From Welwitschia mirabilis (lineage: Eukaryota; Gnetophyta; Gnetopsida; Welwitschiales): a DNA stretch of 64,000 bases. The stretch spans positions 30,412,173-30,476,172 of the forward strand of contig JBOZIK010000001.1 of NCBI GenBank assembly GCA_051453625.1. Reading direction: 5' to 3'. Below are positions 12,237 to 24,636 of the stretch, in pieces. The position numbers and the translations under genes were made by a program. The number at the start of each line of letters is the position of its first letter. Position 1 is the stretch's first letter. The notes beneath the pieces were generated by a model. It saw nothing but the letters and a program-made list of their open reading frames with translations, searched no databases and was not told the DNA's origin.

Positions 12237-13650
12237 GTGTATTTATTGTAGTGAATGTAAACTTTAATAAAAACTAGGTAAGTAACTAATATCATTCTCC
12301 CAGAGGGATAAATCAAGTTAGGATTGAAAAAAGGCAATAAAATGTTCTCTTATCTATAAGAAATTAAAACAAAAAAGCAAAAGCAAAGTTATGGTTATTT
12401 TTAAACTTGACTAGCAAGGTTGGAAAACAAACTATCTTTAAGGTCTAGCTTAAATCATCCAACCTACAAACATTCACTTCACTAATGTCTTTTAACTTTT
12501 TTGAAATAATCATAAGATTATTAAGTCATTTAAGGCTCGGATCATGGTAACATAATTTTATTTGCCATATNNNNNNNNNNNNNNNNNNNNNNNNNNNNNN
12601 NNNNNNNNNNNNNNNNNNNNNNNNNNNNNNNNNNNNNNNNNNNNNNNNNNNNNNNNNNNNNNNNNNNNNNCTTTTAACTTTTTTGAAATAATCATAAGAT
12701 TATTAAGTCATTTAAGGCTAGGATCATGGTAACATAATTTTATTTGCCATATGAGTATTAGTAAATTACTTAGTCCCTCTAAATCTTTATAGCCTTCACA
12801 AGCATGAAAAGTATAAACTACTATGCATAAGATCCATTAAATAATAGTGACTATAAATTGCAAAACTAACCTTAATAAACTCATTCGATAAATGAAAGAA
12901 CTTAACAATCTAATTTTACTTGAACATTAAAAATATGATACTACTCACATTAAAAATAAAAATAAAAAATAACTACCATTCATGAAATATTAGAAATTAC
13001 ATTGCATCAGAGGACAAAAACAAAGTAGGTATAGAATCCTTAAAGCTAGCCTCGAAGTCAGTCGCTATCAAAGGAAAGCTCAGAATGCCATGTCGACTTG
13101 ATTCTTTAAGGATTCCACCTCTTTTCTACTAGTCAAAGTTATTTATAAATGAAGGCATAATTCCTTGTTATAGGTAAGCACAGGGTAAATGTGATTGGGA
13201 GCCCTTTGGCTTCTAATGATAAGTGGGCAGGTATAATGTATGTCATGGAGCTTTAAGTATAGTTTTCATCTTCTTATATTAGATGAAAGCTTCATCATGT
13301 AGCATTAGAAATTAGATGGAATCTTCATCTTCTTATGAAAGGTGAAGGTTATCTTCTTGTGTGAGGAGGAGGTTGTTATGATGAGTTCGACATGTGTCCT
13401 TTAGATCATTATGTCTCTATAAACCAATGCTATTGCCATGTGTTTCTAACGTCACCATCATGTCACTGCCACATGTCTCCATCATGTATCACTACCATAT
13501 GTTACTTTATACCTCCACCATCTTTCATTGAAGTTGATGGTTATTTTTTATTTAATACTAGACTAGCACACAAGTGGAATATGATTCATTTCCCATAAAT
13601 ATTTTAAGACACAACTTTGGATGCAATCTAATTTAAAGAACTGCTAGTAC
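12237..13650 (-). mobile_element. Inverted LTR of Athila-like element (copy 3)
   Basis: The reverse complement follows the LTRs at 4,469 and 9,631 throughout. Landmarks include the GACATGGCATTCTGAGC leader near 13,090, CTAAAGGACACATGTCGAACT near 13,390 and GGACTAAGTAATTTACT near 12,765. It is more diverged than the first two. The 100-N gap at 12,571 interrupts it, and 82 bases are repeated on both sides of the gap, so the true LTR is shorter than the assembly shows. The 68-codon plus-strand ORF at 13,392-13,598 is an antisense by-product. Confidence 0.65.
12571..12670. other. Assembly gap flanked by an unmerged overlap
   Basis: 100 N. The 82 bases immediately left of the gap recur, with one visible difference (GGCTCGG versus GGCTAGG), immediately right of it. 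This is what results when overlapping contig ends, perhaps from two haplotypes, are placed side by side without merging. Confidence 0.95.
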
Positions 13651-13984
13651 TAGTAGGAAGTGGTGGTAGCACTAGTGTTTTTTTTTCAATTTTTAGCATG
13701 TTCTTCAGAAAGAAACAATTAATTTAAAATTGTTATGGAAAAGTTCATACTTCTACAAATCATATCAGAAAAAGTAGAAGACATACTTTTATGATAAAAT
13801 AGCCATTTTAATATCTTTTCCTATGCTAAATTGGTTAAATAAACTTAATTGAAATACCAATTTTTACATGTGAACATACCTCTTAACTATACAATTACTA
13901 GAATCTTGTTAAAAAGTTAATAAATGAATGATCAATATGGAAAAATTATTTAAGAATAGTACTCAAGTATGAAAAATGTAATAT

Positions 13985-14084
13985 NNNNNNNNNNNNNNNN
14001 NNNNNNNNNNNNNNNNNNNNNNNNNNNNNNNNNNNNNNNNNNNNNNNNNNNNNNNNNNNNNNNNNNNNNNNNNNNNNNNNNNNN
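13985..14084. other. Assembly gap flanked by an unmerged overlap
   Basis: 100 N. About 39 bases ending in AAAAATGTAATAT occur on both sides with one difference, indicating unmerged contig ends. Confidence 0.95.
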
Positions 14085-14344
14085 TTATTTAAGAAAAGTA
14101 CTCAAGTATGAAAAATGTAATATCTTTTGAAGAAATTTTTTACTTTTTTTTTAAAAATATGGCATTAAAATTAGAAAAAATCTATGAAATATGGATGTCA
14201 TATCCCTAACCAAAACTTACCTTCAAAAGTTTTAAAAGATAGAAAATTTTATACAACTTTTTAGAACATTCTAAAAAGGAAAAATCTGATCACATGAATT
14301 TTCATGATACTGTAAGCTTAGAAAATAACTTCGATGTAATACAC

Positions 14345-14377
14345 TATATATATATATATATATATCTATATATATAT
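14345..14377. repeat. (TA)n microsatellite, left copy
   Basis: An AT dinucleotide run interrupted once by TCTATA. The same locus appears again at 14,575-14,607 across the gap, uninterrupted and slightly different in length, as two alleles might be. Confidence 0.9.
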
Positions 14378-14434
14378 TGCACAAATTGATAAAATAGAGA
14401 TACTCCCATCAATAATCATTAATCACTTACTTTT

Positions 14435-14534
14435 NNNNNNNNNNNNNNNNNNNNNNNNNNNNNNNNNNNNNNNNNNNNNNNNNNNNNNNNNNNNNNNNNN
14501 NNNNNNNNNNNNNNNNNNNNNNNNNNNNNNNNNN
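14435..14534. other. Assembly gap flanked by an unmerged overlap
   Basis: 100 N. About 120 bases on the left (from TACTGTAAGCTTAG to CACTTACTTTT) recur on the right with a few substitutions and a different (TA)n length. Confidence 0.95.
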
Positions 14535-14571
14535 TTATACTGTAAGCTTAGAAAATAACTTCGATTTAATA

Positions 14572-14574
<3 letters not shown>

Positions 14575-14607
<33 letters not shown>
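14575..14607. repeat. (TA)n microsatellite, right copy
   Basis: Uninterrupted (TA)n run, the counterpart of 14,345-14,377 in the duplicated flank of the gap. Confidence 0.9.
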
Positions 14608-14609
<2 letters not shown>

Positions 14610-17600
14610 CACAAATTGATAAAATAGAGATACTCCCATAAATAATCATTAATCACTTACTTTTCTAATTACGATTATTATAAAAGTGAGAATAATGGAA
14701 CTAAGTATGAAGGTAAAATTAATGATCAAAAATGGATTACAGTCAGTTTCTAGAAAAGTTTAATAGGGACAAAAAATCTTTAAAAAAACTATAAATGGGA
14801 TGGCCAATGTTGTAGAAGAGTTTGGAAGTGAAAAGTGAAAAATGAATGGTGATGTTGGTAAGGACTAACAGTGGCACTAGTTTTTTTAGGATTTTGCAAG
14901 TGAAACTTTAGGAAATGGTTTATTAATTAAAATGATAAAATTTGGTATTAAAGGCTAAATTCAATGGTGAATGGAATAAACAAAGTAAGGATGAGATAAA
15001 AATTTTCACTATATGATGAAAAATAATTAGGACTAGAGCTTTTAATTATATTACATGGTAAAGGAAATAAAAAATAATCCAAATACCTATTAATGCAAAA
15101 GATAGAATACCTAAATTAATGGTTACTTTATTGAAATTTTGGTGAATTTTATTTTTATTTAAATGGATTAATGTGTCAAATAAGTAAGATATCCTCTAAG
15201 TACACATGTAAAAATTTAAAAATTAATAAGTAAATTTTTAAGTATATAAATTAAAAAAGGGTAATTACAAAATTATCTCTAAATCCCATATTTTCTTTTC
15301 ATAATTTACTTTTTCCACAATTGGACATGTTTATTATTTTAAGAATTTGGATCACATGAAGCATCCAACATTATAATATATTTTTCCAATAGAATTAAGT
15401 ATATTGTTTGATAAAGAAATCATTGTTTCATTACCAGTGAGCATCTATAGCCCCATTATAATAAATCATTAGAACTATATTGTTAGCAAACATCCATAGT
15501 CCCAATGTAATTAAATAAACTTAATTAATTGATTATAGTAAGATGTGATTTTAGAGAAGAGATATTTTTTCTTTTAACATCTATGTCTCATATTCAATTT
15601 TTTTCCCCTAAAATAACCATAAGAGGGATCATTGGCTCATCAACCTAATCAAGAAATATCATATCCCCATAAAATGCTTAAAAATAGAGAACATACTATT
15701 AAAATAAATTTTAACTTTTTCAACCAGGTTTTCTAAAAGTTGGATAACTTAAGTAAAAGAAACCTTCATAAGATAAATAAAAAATAAACATAACCTTTTC
15801 TTGAAAAATACAAGCGAACTTAAATTCTACCTAAACTTGTACCAATAAGACAATTACTTATTAATCTTTTATTTATTAAGAGTCATTAACTAGGGTCATT
15901 AAACCTTAAGAATTCATAAATGAATAAAAGTTAAAGGATGTTGATGAGCTTTTATTAGATAGTGCCAAGTTGGAAGAGGTCAATGTGAGATTTGAGACAA
16001 TGATGGATTATTCTATATTATAGATGATATTTTAGGTTTCCTAAATGAAAATCTTTAAGCCAATGATTATACAAGTGGTACTGCTTAAGTGGTTTTAGGC
16101 AAGAGAGGATATCAAGAAAAAGTTTTTTTAAGGATTAAATTTTTCCATTATAAATCTAATATAAAAGAAAAATCTAATTTAAATAAAAAATATAAATTAA
16201 AAGCATACAATTGAGCTAAAAACTTTGAAATGATTTTTTTGAGGTGGTGCATGGAAAGTGGCTCAAGAGTGTGAAATTAAAGCTTGGATGATGGATAAAA
16301 GTTTTTCAAAGTATTTTTAATTTGAAAAGAATTCATGTATATTTTTATGGAATTAGGCCTAAAACAATTACAAAAAATAAATTTTTAACCATTTCAATAT
16401 TCAAGCAAAAAGTAAGAATTATAGCTATATACAATTAGGAAGAACATTAATATAAGCAGAAACATTTATGCATTCAAGGTTAGAAATAGTCCATCCTTTA
16501 GCTTATTTAAGTTTGTTCAACAACTTACACAAGACATCATTTTGAGGTGAAATTAAACATGAATTGCAAACTAGTTAACAAGGTTAATTCTAAATAAAGA
16601 AAATTACTAAAAAATGGTTCCAAACCTAAAGAATGTTTGTTTTCTTCATTAAGGTTTGGATCTGTCTTAGAAGATAAAGATTAAAGTGAAATATTTAACT
16701 CATGAAGTTGTTAAAAAAAAAAGGCAAAAGTTCTTTAAAGCATAGATCATGTATGTGTTCTTTGCTAATATTCTTCTCCTCATTAAGATTGCTATAATAT
16801 ATTTCCTTATGTTTTTGCTTAAGTGATAATAGTTGTAATTTAAAGAGAGGTTCTTCTTCAATGTTGTCCCTCTTATTAATGTTGCTTATTAACTTATCCT
16901 TTATTATATAACTCTAAAACGTATAGCCTTCTTTAAATAATTCTTATCTTTTAATGATTACTCATCATCTAGTATGTTTAATTCCCCACTAAAGTATCCT
17001 TTTCTTAAATGACTATACTCTCGCTAGTGTGTTTTTAAACTTAAGGTCCTCATGGATTTCCTCATTCATTTATTTCTAACTCCTAAAGGATATGACTTAG
17101 ATATCATCAATTTTGCTATTCTTAATCCCTTCAAAGTTTTCAAGATTCCTAGGTCTAGGTTTATGGATTGTAAGAATCTTTATTATTAGTTAAGTATACT
17201 ATTGATTTGTTAGAGAATTTTTTGAAGTTTGTTAAGGGAGAAAGTATGTTATTGGGTGGTTTGCTCAAAATTGCTCAAGGAGGAGAAATGTTACTTAAGA
17301 GTTTGTTCATGATCATAAATAATTTGGGTTTGGATTTCCATGAATTTTCTTAATGATTCCTTCAAAGGAGTAGATGAAGAATGCTTTTATTAGATAGATA
17401 GATAAGGATGAAGGAGATTAATAAGTGATAAAGGAAAAGGATTATGACAGATGGTGGAATTCATGGGATTAAACTATTTTTGTTTAAAATACAAATTTTC
17501 AAACTCAAAGTTGTAAATATATTGATCTATATTTAGATAGAGCTCTAGGCTTTGAAGATAGTCTTGAAAGGATTACTAATAGTTAAAGGATCTCATGAGT

Positions 17601-18454
17601 TAAAAATGTATGAGGTTATTATATTTACATTAAAGGTAATCCCTTAAAGTTTCCTTAGATTGAATATAATCTCTTATAGTCTATTTAGATTGAACATGAT
17701 TAGAAACATTATAATAATTTTCATAGTTCTCATAGATAAATTGGAGTTTAGGAGGTATTTCATAAACTGTAACAAATAGATCACATGCCTAATGCATGTT
17801 GAGTTTTAGAAAATAATCAATAAAATTCACTATAAAACTACGTTTTTACAACCCTTTAACATTTCAGAAGGGGCATGATTTCAGAAAGGATTCAGAGTGT
17901 CCACAAGGGGTTGTATGCAAAATTTGAGCAAAAAATTTACAACAAAAATCAATAGTCTTAATTACTATTCATAGTAGGGCTAGACGTTTTGGGAGAAATG
18001 ACTTGAAAAAAGAGGAGTATTACATTCCTAACTACGCAAACTAATTTGGATAATGGGCCACCAAAAATATATGAAATAAGAATGGAAATGGCTAAGTAGA
18101 TATGAAATGATTATCATGTAAAAACCTTTGGAAAATGTAAACTTTAAAAAAATAACAAAAATCTAAAAACTACAAATAAAACTAAAACTAGCTACTCAAA
18201 TAAAACTTACAACAAAATAAAAAGAAAACATAAAGAAAGGTGAGTTCTATTTTAGTTTAATTATTTTATTTTTTGGCCTCTTTTAGGTACAACCTACAAA
18301 AAATGCATTAGACCTATAACAAAAAAAATCTAATATTAAAATAATTGTCAAGTTCTATAAAAAGCTAAATAAAACTTAATAAATGATTAATTCAAGTATC
18401 ACTCGAAATGAACTAGTGTCCACCACTAGAGAGAAAGGACAATAAAAGAAACAC

Positions 18455-18472
18455 TCAAAATAAAAAGCACCA
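18455..18472 (-). promoter_or_regulatory. Probable decayed primer-binding site of copy 3
   Basis: Reading leftward on the minus strand, TTGGTGCTTTTTATTTTG aligns with the site at 5,798, and the bases after it align with the leader of copy 2. The match is weak on its own; position supports it. Confidence 0.35.
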
Positions 18473-18483
18473 ATTTGTGTATT

Positions 18484-21400
18484 TGTTATATCCTATGTTT
18501 GTAAACCTTAATTACTTGGATATTAAGCTTATTAATATTTTAATTAGATGATGAATTAATTTTATTCAAAGACCTTATCAAATAAGATGGTATTTTAGAT
18601 TAATCTTAGTTTGTAATTTTCATAATTTACCATGAAAATGATAATAATTATGTTATAATTTTTCATACTTATTACTTTATTCATTGGAATTAAAGAGTTT
18701 CTTTCATTATACCACATGATAATTTTGAGATTTTTGCATTTATTCTTTTGATGCATGTCTTAGATAAATTAAATGTACTTATGAGTTTACAAAGGATTTA
18801 GAAGGAGCTAAGATGAGAAAATGATGCATATAATTAAAGCAAGAAGATTACTCATCCTAATTAGGTGTATAAGTCATAAATATGATCTCTTTTTATACTG
18901 TAATTCACTTATTATCCATCCCACTTATTAATGCTAAATTATGTGATCTTGTGATCTTGAGTTTTGTGCCTTTGTATATCTATATATAGAGATCTTTTCC
19001 TCTCTTGTAAAGAGGAGATACTTTTCATTTTTTTTATATAATTACATTTTCTTATTTCTTCTCTCTTTCTTTCATTCTCTTGCTCATGAATCTTGGAACT
19101 TGGAATCTTAAAGCTAAGAAATTTTTGAGCTTTTATTTTCATCAATTTTNNNNNNNNNNNNNNNNNNNNNNNNNNNNNNNNNNNNNNNNNNNNNNNNNNN
19201 NNNNNNNNNNNNNNNNNNNNNNNNNNNNNNNNNNNNNNNNNNNNNNNNNNNNNNNNNNNNNNNNNNNNNNNNNNNNNNNNNNNNNNNNNNNNNNNNNNNN
19301 NNNNNNNNNNNNNNNNNNNNNNNNNNNNNNNNNNNNNNNNNNNNNNNNNNNNNNNNNNNNNNNNNNNNNNNNNNNNNNNNNNNNNNNNNNNNNNNNNNNN
19401 NNNNNNNNNNNNNNNNNNNNNNNNNNNNNNNNNNNNNNNNNNNNNNNNNNNNNNNNNNNNNNNNNNNNNNNNNNNNNNNNNNNNNNNNNNNNNNNNNNNN
19501 NNNNNNNNNNNNNNNNNNNNNNNNNNNNNNNNNNNNNNNNNNNNNNNNNNNNNNNNNNNNNNNNNNNNNNNNNNNNNNNNNNNNNNNNNNNNNNNNNNNN
19601 NNNNNNNNNNNNNNNNNNNNNNNNNNNNNNNNNNNNNNNNNNNNNNNNNNNNNNNNNNNNNNNNNNNNNNNNNNNNNNNNNNNNNNNNNNNNNNNNNNNN
19701 NNNNNNNNNNNNNNNNNNNNNNNNNNNNNNNNNNNNNNNNNNNNNNNNNNNNNNNNNNNNNNNNNNNNNNNNNNNNNNNNNNNNNNNNNNNNNNNNNNNN
19801 NNNNNNNNNNNNNNNNNNNNNNNNNNNNNNNNNNNNNNNNNNNNNNNNNNNNNNNNNNNNNNNNNNNNNNNNNNNNNNNNNNNNNNNNNNNNNNNNNNNN
19901 NNNNNNNNNNNNNNNNNNNNNNNNNNNNNNNNNNNNNNNNNNNNNNNNNNNNNNNNNNNNNNNNNNNNNNNNNNNNNNNNNNNNNNNNNTGAAGATACTT
20001 TTCATCTTTTCATGAAAATACATTCCTTCTTTTCTCTCTTTTTCTTCTCAATCTCTTTATTGTGGATCTTGGAGCTTAGAAGCTTAGAGCTAAGAATTCT
20101 TATGCTTAGATCTGTATCAATCTTTAACCTTTAAGGACTTACTAATCTTTTCAAGTAAGCTCTTTACTTATGTTATCCATATGATCTCATTTAATGATTC
20201 TAGGGGAATGATGTAATACCACATTAGGGCATTATTTATGATTTTCATGCAATAATGTTATAAAATATTATTCCCTTCCATTGGCTTTCAGCAAGATGTG
20301 GGGAAAATATGAGGGGTCTCTTATGCTTCATAATTGAGATTACTAATGAATGATTATGCTCAAGTGAGCAAGGGGTTCACTATAAAGGACAAAAAAGGAA
20401 AAGAAGAAAAAAAAAAGTTAGGTACCCATGTTTATTTTGTATTATATACATAATATTATTTTTTAATTCATTATGCATTAGACTTATCTTATTAGGGGTA
20501 AAGTCTGATCCTCAAAAATTTCCTTTAGGCTACTACTCCATGGTAGTCCTAAGACTCATAGTAAATGGTTTTTTTGAATTGATTTAATTTTTATTTCTAC
20601 ATTGATTTAAATTAGTAAATTTAGTTAAGATATTTTATAAATAATTAGTTTAACTAATATATTCATTATTTTAATAAATTAAATTATTGGATAATCAGTT
20701 ATAAAATCTTTATTATATTTTCTTTATAGTAAATATTAAATTTCAAGAATAGATGCATAGGTTAAAAACACCATATCTTATTAATTAGTTAGATATAAAT
20801 TAATGAAATGTTTTTTTATAAGCTTAGGATTATGTTATGACTATAAAAATTTAAAGATAGTAATTTTTTTAATGTGTAATAATTTTTGAGAAATTTATTA
20901 GTTAAAATACATTAGGAATTAAATGCAGAAAATAGTAAATAATTAATTTACATTTTTGTTACTAATAGCTAAGATATGTAAAATGTTGAGTAGTGTAATA
21001 GGGCTGTAATTTCAAAAAATTTAATAGTCTTTAACCTTAAATTATGACCTCATAAATAATAGTTTTAGAATTCCAAGATAGCTTAAGTTAGTTTATAAAG
21101 ATCCTATTATGAATCTAGTTTATGAGAAACTACTGTAATTTTTTTAATGGTTAACTAATTATTAATTTTTAATTATGATGTCTCCTTAGAGTCCAAAAAC
21201 ATTATAATTAATGTTTTAAATTATATAAACATTATTACATAAAATTTTATAGGAAATTTGAGCATCTAAGATAATTTTTTATCAATAGCCTTAAGTTACA
21301 TTACTTAGAAATAATATTTTATTTGGAAAAATATGTATTTTACCTCTTTCCTTTATCTTACTTTGAATTGTGCATGCTTGTAAGACTGTTCACCTTAGTA

Positions 21401-22630
21401 GTTAAGTAACATAAATAGTTCTTAATTTATCACTGATTTTCTTGATTTATAATATAGTAATGTGAGTTTTGGATAAAGTATTATGTCTTAATAACCATTC
21501 TTAAGCTATACCTTTGTTTTTTAATTTATCTTCATTGCACCAAGCCATGGAGATTGTAATATCATCATGGAAGAATACTTGTAGGACTGAAATAGTTCCA
21601 AGTATAAATTAATTTCTTTAAGTACATGATTAAGATGTGATTTGATATATTTCAAACATTTTTATTATTATTGAAAGAAAGAAACGAAAATAACATTTCC
21701 TTTATTTAGATTTTTATTATTATAACCTTGAATATAAAGATGTTCTAGTATGCTTATTTTCTCTTTTATGATTGTTTCTATAAAATGAACCTAATAATGA
21801 GTAGAATTATCATAACTAGGTAAGTAATCCATTAAATATTGACATTATTTAGAATTATATGCATGCATTTGTGTGGTGTATTCATCAAATAGGACTAAAT
21901 CAAGATAATCTTAATAATGTTCATCGTCATACTTAGATTTCATCACCAAGGTGTGTTGCATTGCTTTTTTTTTTTTCTAACAATACCCTTTTAAAAGTGG
22001 ATTTGATCATTACTCTCCTATCTTACATATGTATGAACTTGTCCTAACTTAATATCTTAAGCTTTTGGCATCAACGGATCATATTGCACCATCTGGAGAT
22101 GTTTCAAGCAAGTAAGGGTTATTTGTAAGTGTGCATCCATCTTACATACCACTTTTTACTTGTATTGGGGGTATATCAAGGTAAAGTGTAAGCCAATGAA
22201 GTTGAGCCCAACCATGTTTGTAGAGCTTAGAGCCTGAAGTAAAACCAACTCACATTTGGAGGGTAGCTAAATATTAAGTTAGAATGTCATTAATGGAAGT
22301 TCTAACCTCTAATTATATTGGTTAGATATTATTCTTAATATTATCTATGTATGTTTGTAACAAATTTACCTCTTCCCAACTATTCATAAGATATTTTTTT
22401 ATGTAACAAAAAACTAGGAAGAAATGGAGGATAGAAACATATGACATTGCTATTATTTGTAAACTAAAATAACCTAAGAATTAATTATGGATAAATATAT
22501 AATAAATAAATGATTTTTTTCTCCAAATACAATGTGTTTATTAAATAATAATATTAAAGAATGAAGAAAAAGAAAAGGGGAAAAAAGAAAAAAAGTGCTT
22601 CATTAGAGTAAGAAAAGATAGGGTATCACA
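18484..22630 (+). mobile_element. Very long gypsy LTR (about 4.1 kb including a gap)
   Basis: The segment begins TGTTATATCC and ends GGGTATCACA, imperfect terminal inverted repeats of the TG...CA kind. Four bases later comes a tRNA-Met-type primer site, then a gag frame, so orientation and right end are well supported. A TATA-like run, TATCTATATATAGAG, lies near 18,980. Much of the LTR recurs inverted at 24,636-27,556, and its start recurs again at 28,022-28,554. The 840-N gap (19,150-19,989) has related but clearly diverged sequence on both sides, so two LTR copies may have been joined, or the LTR holds a duplication. No coding sequence is visible; ORFs crossing the gap consist of N. Confidence 0.75.
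19150..19989. other. Assembly gap (840 N)
   Basis: A gap of non-standard size inside the long LTR. Sequence left of it (about 18,990-19,149) and right of it (19,990-20,110) is similar but diverged: both contain GGAGATACTTTTCAT or GAAGATACTTTTCAT, CTTTCTTTCATTCTC-like tracts and AATCTTGGA/GATCTTGGAG. The flanks are therefore not a simple unmerged overlap. Confidence 1.
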
Positions 22631-22633
22631 AAT

Positions 22634-22648
22634 TGGTATCAGAGTTCT
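22634..22648 (+). promoter_or_regulatory. Primer-binding site (tRNA-Met type)
   Basis: TGGTATCAGAGTTCT matches the standard plant site TGGTATCAGAGC for the first 11 bases and lies 3 bases after the CA end of the LTR. Confidence 0.85.
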
Positions 22649-23554
22649 AAGTTAACATAAATAATACTTATATTAAGTACTTATAAATTTATAAAAATAT
22701 AAATCCAATTATATATTTAACAACCTTTCTTCTTAATAATCATAAATTTACTTGTAATCATAATAACCTTAATTCCTAATAGTTATAATGTTATTTATAT
22801 TCCTAATAATTTCAAACCATGAGTAAAATTAATTATATTCTTGATACTACTAGATTTCAAAATAACTCTAACTCCTAGATAAGTATGAATTTAATCATAT
22901 CTCTTAATAGTCATGAATTTTATTATACCTCTAATTTTTGACTTCTTAAATATATATCAAATTACATTTATGTTAATCCTAATAATTATAAAGATTACAC
23001 TAGTAATAATCTTAGCATCTTAATAATCATAAAAGTTGATTATATTTAGGATAGTTACATTATAATACTAACTCCTAGATAATCATTATGCTAAAAGCAT
23101 ATTTATGATAATTTAAAATACCTAAAAAAATCAAGAACGATGATGAACTCAAGTCATTAAAGACTCTATTATGTTATAGCTATAGATAATAATTACTTAA
23201 AAGAATTACAATTATCTTAAAAATTTAGGACAAGGACTTTATATGATTCTTTAAATAGCTTAACCTTTTACAAGAAATATAAATACATAAAATAATGCCT
23301 TATAATATATACCCTTAGAAATAATCAAATATCCAAGCAAGTTATTAATCCTAAATTATATGGTAACATAACTTTAAAGTGAAAACCTGTATCCATAACT
23401 TATAAACCTTATCTATTGAAAATAAAGAAAGGGGATAAACTTGATTGTGTACTTTAAATGAGGACCAATCACCTCATAATCATAACAATGTTCTTCCTGA
23501 GATCATAAAAATATTTTTAAGCTTAACCTTTGATAATATTTATTCTATTTCCAA
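22649..23554 (+). other. Untranslated leader of the gypsy element
   Basis: About 0.9 kb of very AT-rich, stop-rich sequence between the primer site and the first recognisable gag codons. It holds repeated phrases such as TAATAATCATAAA and TAGATAATC. No coding signal was seen. Confidence 0.5.
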
Positions 23555-24636
23555 ATGTTACCTCATAAAAATTACCACTTCTTTCAGATGTCTTATCATC
23601 ATCAATTAATCCTTGAGGTTAGGTCAGTTACACTAGGTAATCAACATCAAGAGAATTTACAAGAGAGTCAACAACCTAGTGATGGAAATCAACCCCCATT
23701 TAACCTTAATTTAGAAGCATTGATAAATATATTCATGTAGTTCCTATCACAAATAGTAAATAAAGTTCAAAACCCACAAGTAAACAAGGGTATTAATCAA
23801 CCTAAAAAAGTGGATATGAGGAAATTAATTCAAATTTTTATTAAGGTAAATCCACTAAAGCCTATAGGAGGTTCATATCCTTCCAAAACAAAAGCATGAC
23901 TAAGTGATGTTGAAAAGGTTATAGGTACCTTAAGATGTGATAAATACGAAAAGGCTTCTTTGGCCATTTATATGTTACAAATAAAAGCTAACCTATGGTG
24001 GTAAACCAAAATGACCAACTTAGAAGATTTAGAACTTTCATGGAGGAAATTTCAGCACATCTTTAAGGATAGGTATATTAGGAAGTTTTATATTTACCAA
24101 ATGGTTTTCAACAATTTAAGACAAGTTCTTAATGTAAACACAACATCTCATGAGTGCAAATTTATAGAGTTATTGAGATATGTGTGACATATGCATCTAA
24201 GTAAAGAAGCTAAAGCAAATATCTTTATTGATAGTATTCTTCTTTTTATTGCTTCCAAAGTGTCCATTACTTAACCTAAGAATCTAGTAGAGGTTGTAGA
24301 AAAGACAAAGAGAGAAGAACAAAATTGGTAAAGAGAGCAAGAAAATAAGATGAAAATTCCTCCATAGAAACATATCCTTAAAGGAAATTGATTACAAATG
24401 TATTATTAAAATAAGAATAATGTTAGTAGTAGTTATACTAGAAATAGGAATTTTAATCAACCTAAGTAGGCTCTATTCAAGAAATTTAAATGTTTCTTGT
24501 TAAGACTATGAAAATAATCAGCCTTAGAGATCTAATTTCTGGCATATTCCTAGTCAGTATCAGTATTAGAACCAGTATAATGAATATAGATGCTTTTAAT
24601 GTAAGAGAAATCATTTATACATAGGCAGGGTAGGAG
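23555..24636 (+). pseudogene. Ty3/gypsy gag (decayed, cut in its zinc knuckle)
   Basis: The frame starts with a 61-codon open stretch and continues through stops. It shows the retrotransposon gag core: LEDLELSWRKFQHIFKDRYI near 24,020, then KEAKANIFIDSILLFIASKV and PKNLVEVVEKTKREEQNW near 24,200-24,330. A Q/N-rich tail follows. A zinc-knuckle remnant, YRCFxCKRNHLYIGR, lies near 24,585, with a stop between the first two cysteines and the last cysteine replaced. Gag would form the virus-like particle. The frame is broken at about 24,636, where an inverted copy of the element's own LTR begins. Confidence 0.8.

Larger units (their letters stand above)
13651..18475 (-). mobile_element. Internal region of inverted Athila-like element (copy 3)
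   Basis: On the minus strand the order matches copy 2: a primer-site remnant at 18,455-18,472, a leader (18,450-17,150), the shared repeat (17,110-15,400) with its degenerate acidic frame (LNILDDE near 17,000, stops and one frameshift), and a 3' portion down to the LTR. No gag or pol domain is visible. Two 100-N gaps (13,985 and 14,435) have duplicated flanks, so 13,950-14,660 is overstated in length. About 1.7 kb separates the shared repeat from the LTR, against 0.8 kb in copy 2. This 13,651-15,400 stretch is otherwise unassigned AT-rich sequence. Confidence 0.6.

Noticed and set aside
14345-14607. Possible tandem duplication with two (TA)n tracts
   Set aside because: Centred exactly on a 100-N gap; better explained as unmerged contig ends.
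19080-20023. Two long ORFs (311 and 293 codons) on opposite strands
   Set aside because: Nearly all their length is N; they exist only because the gap contains no stops.
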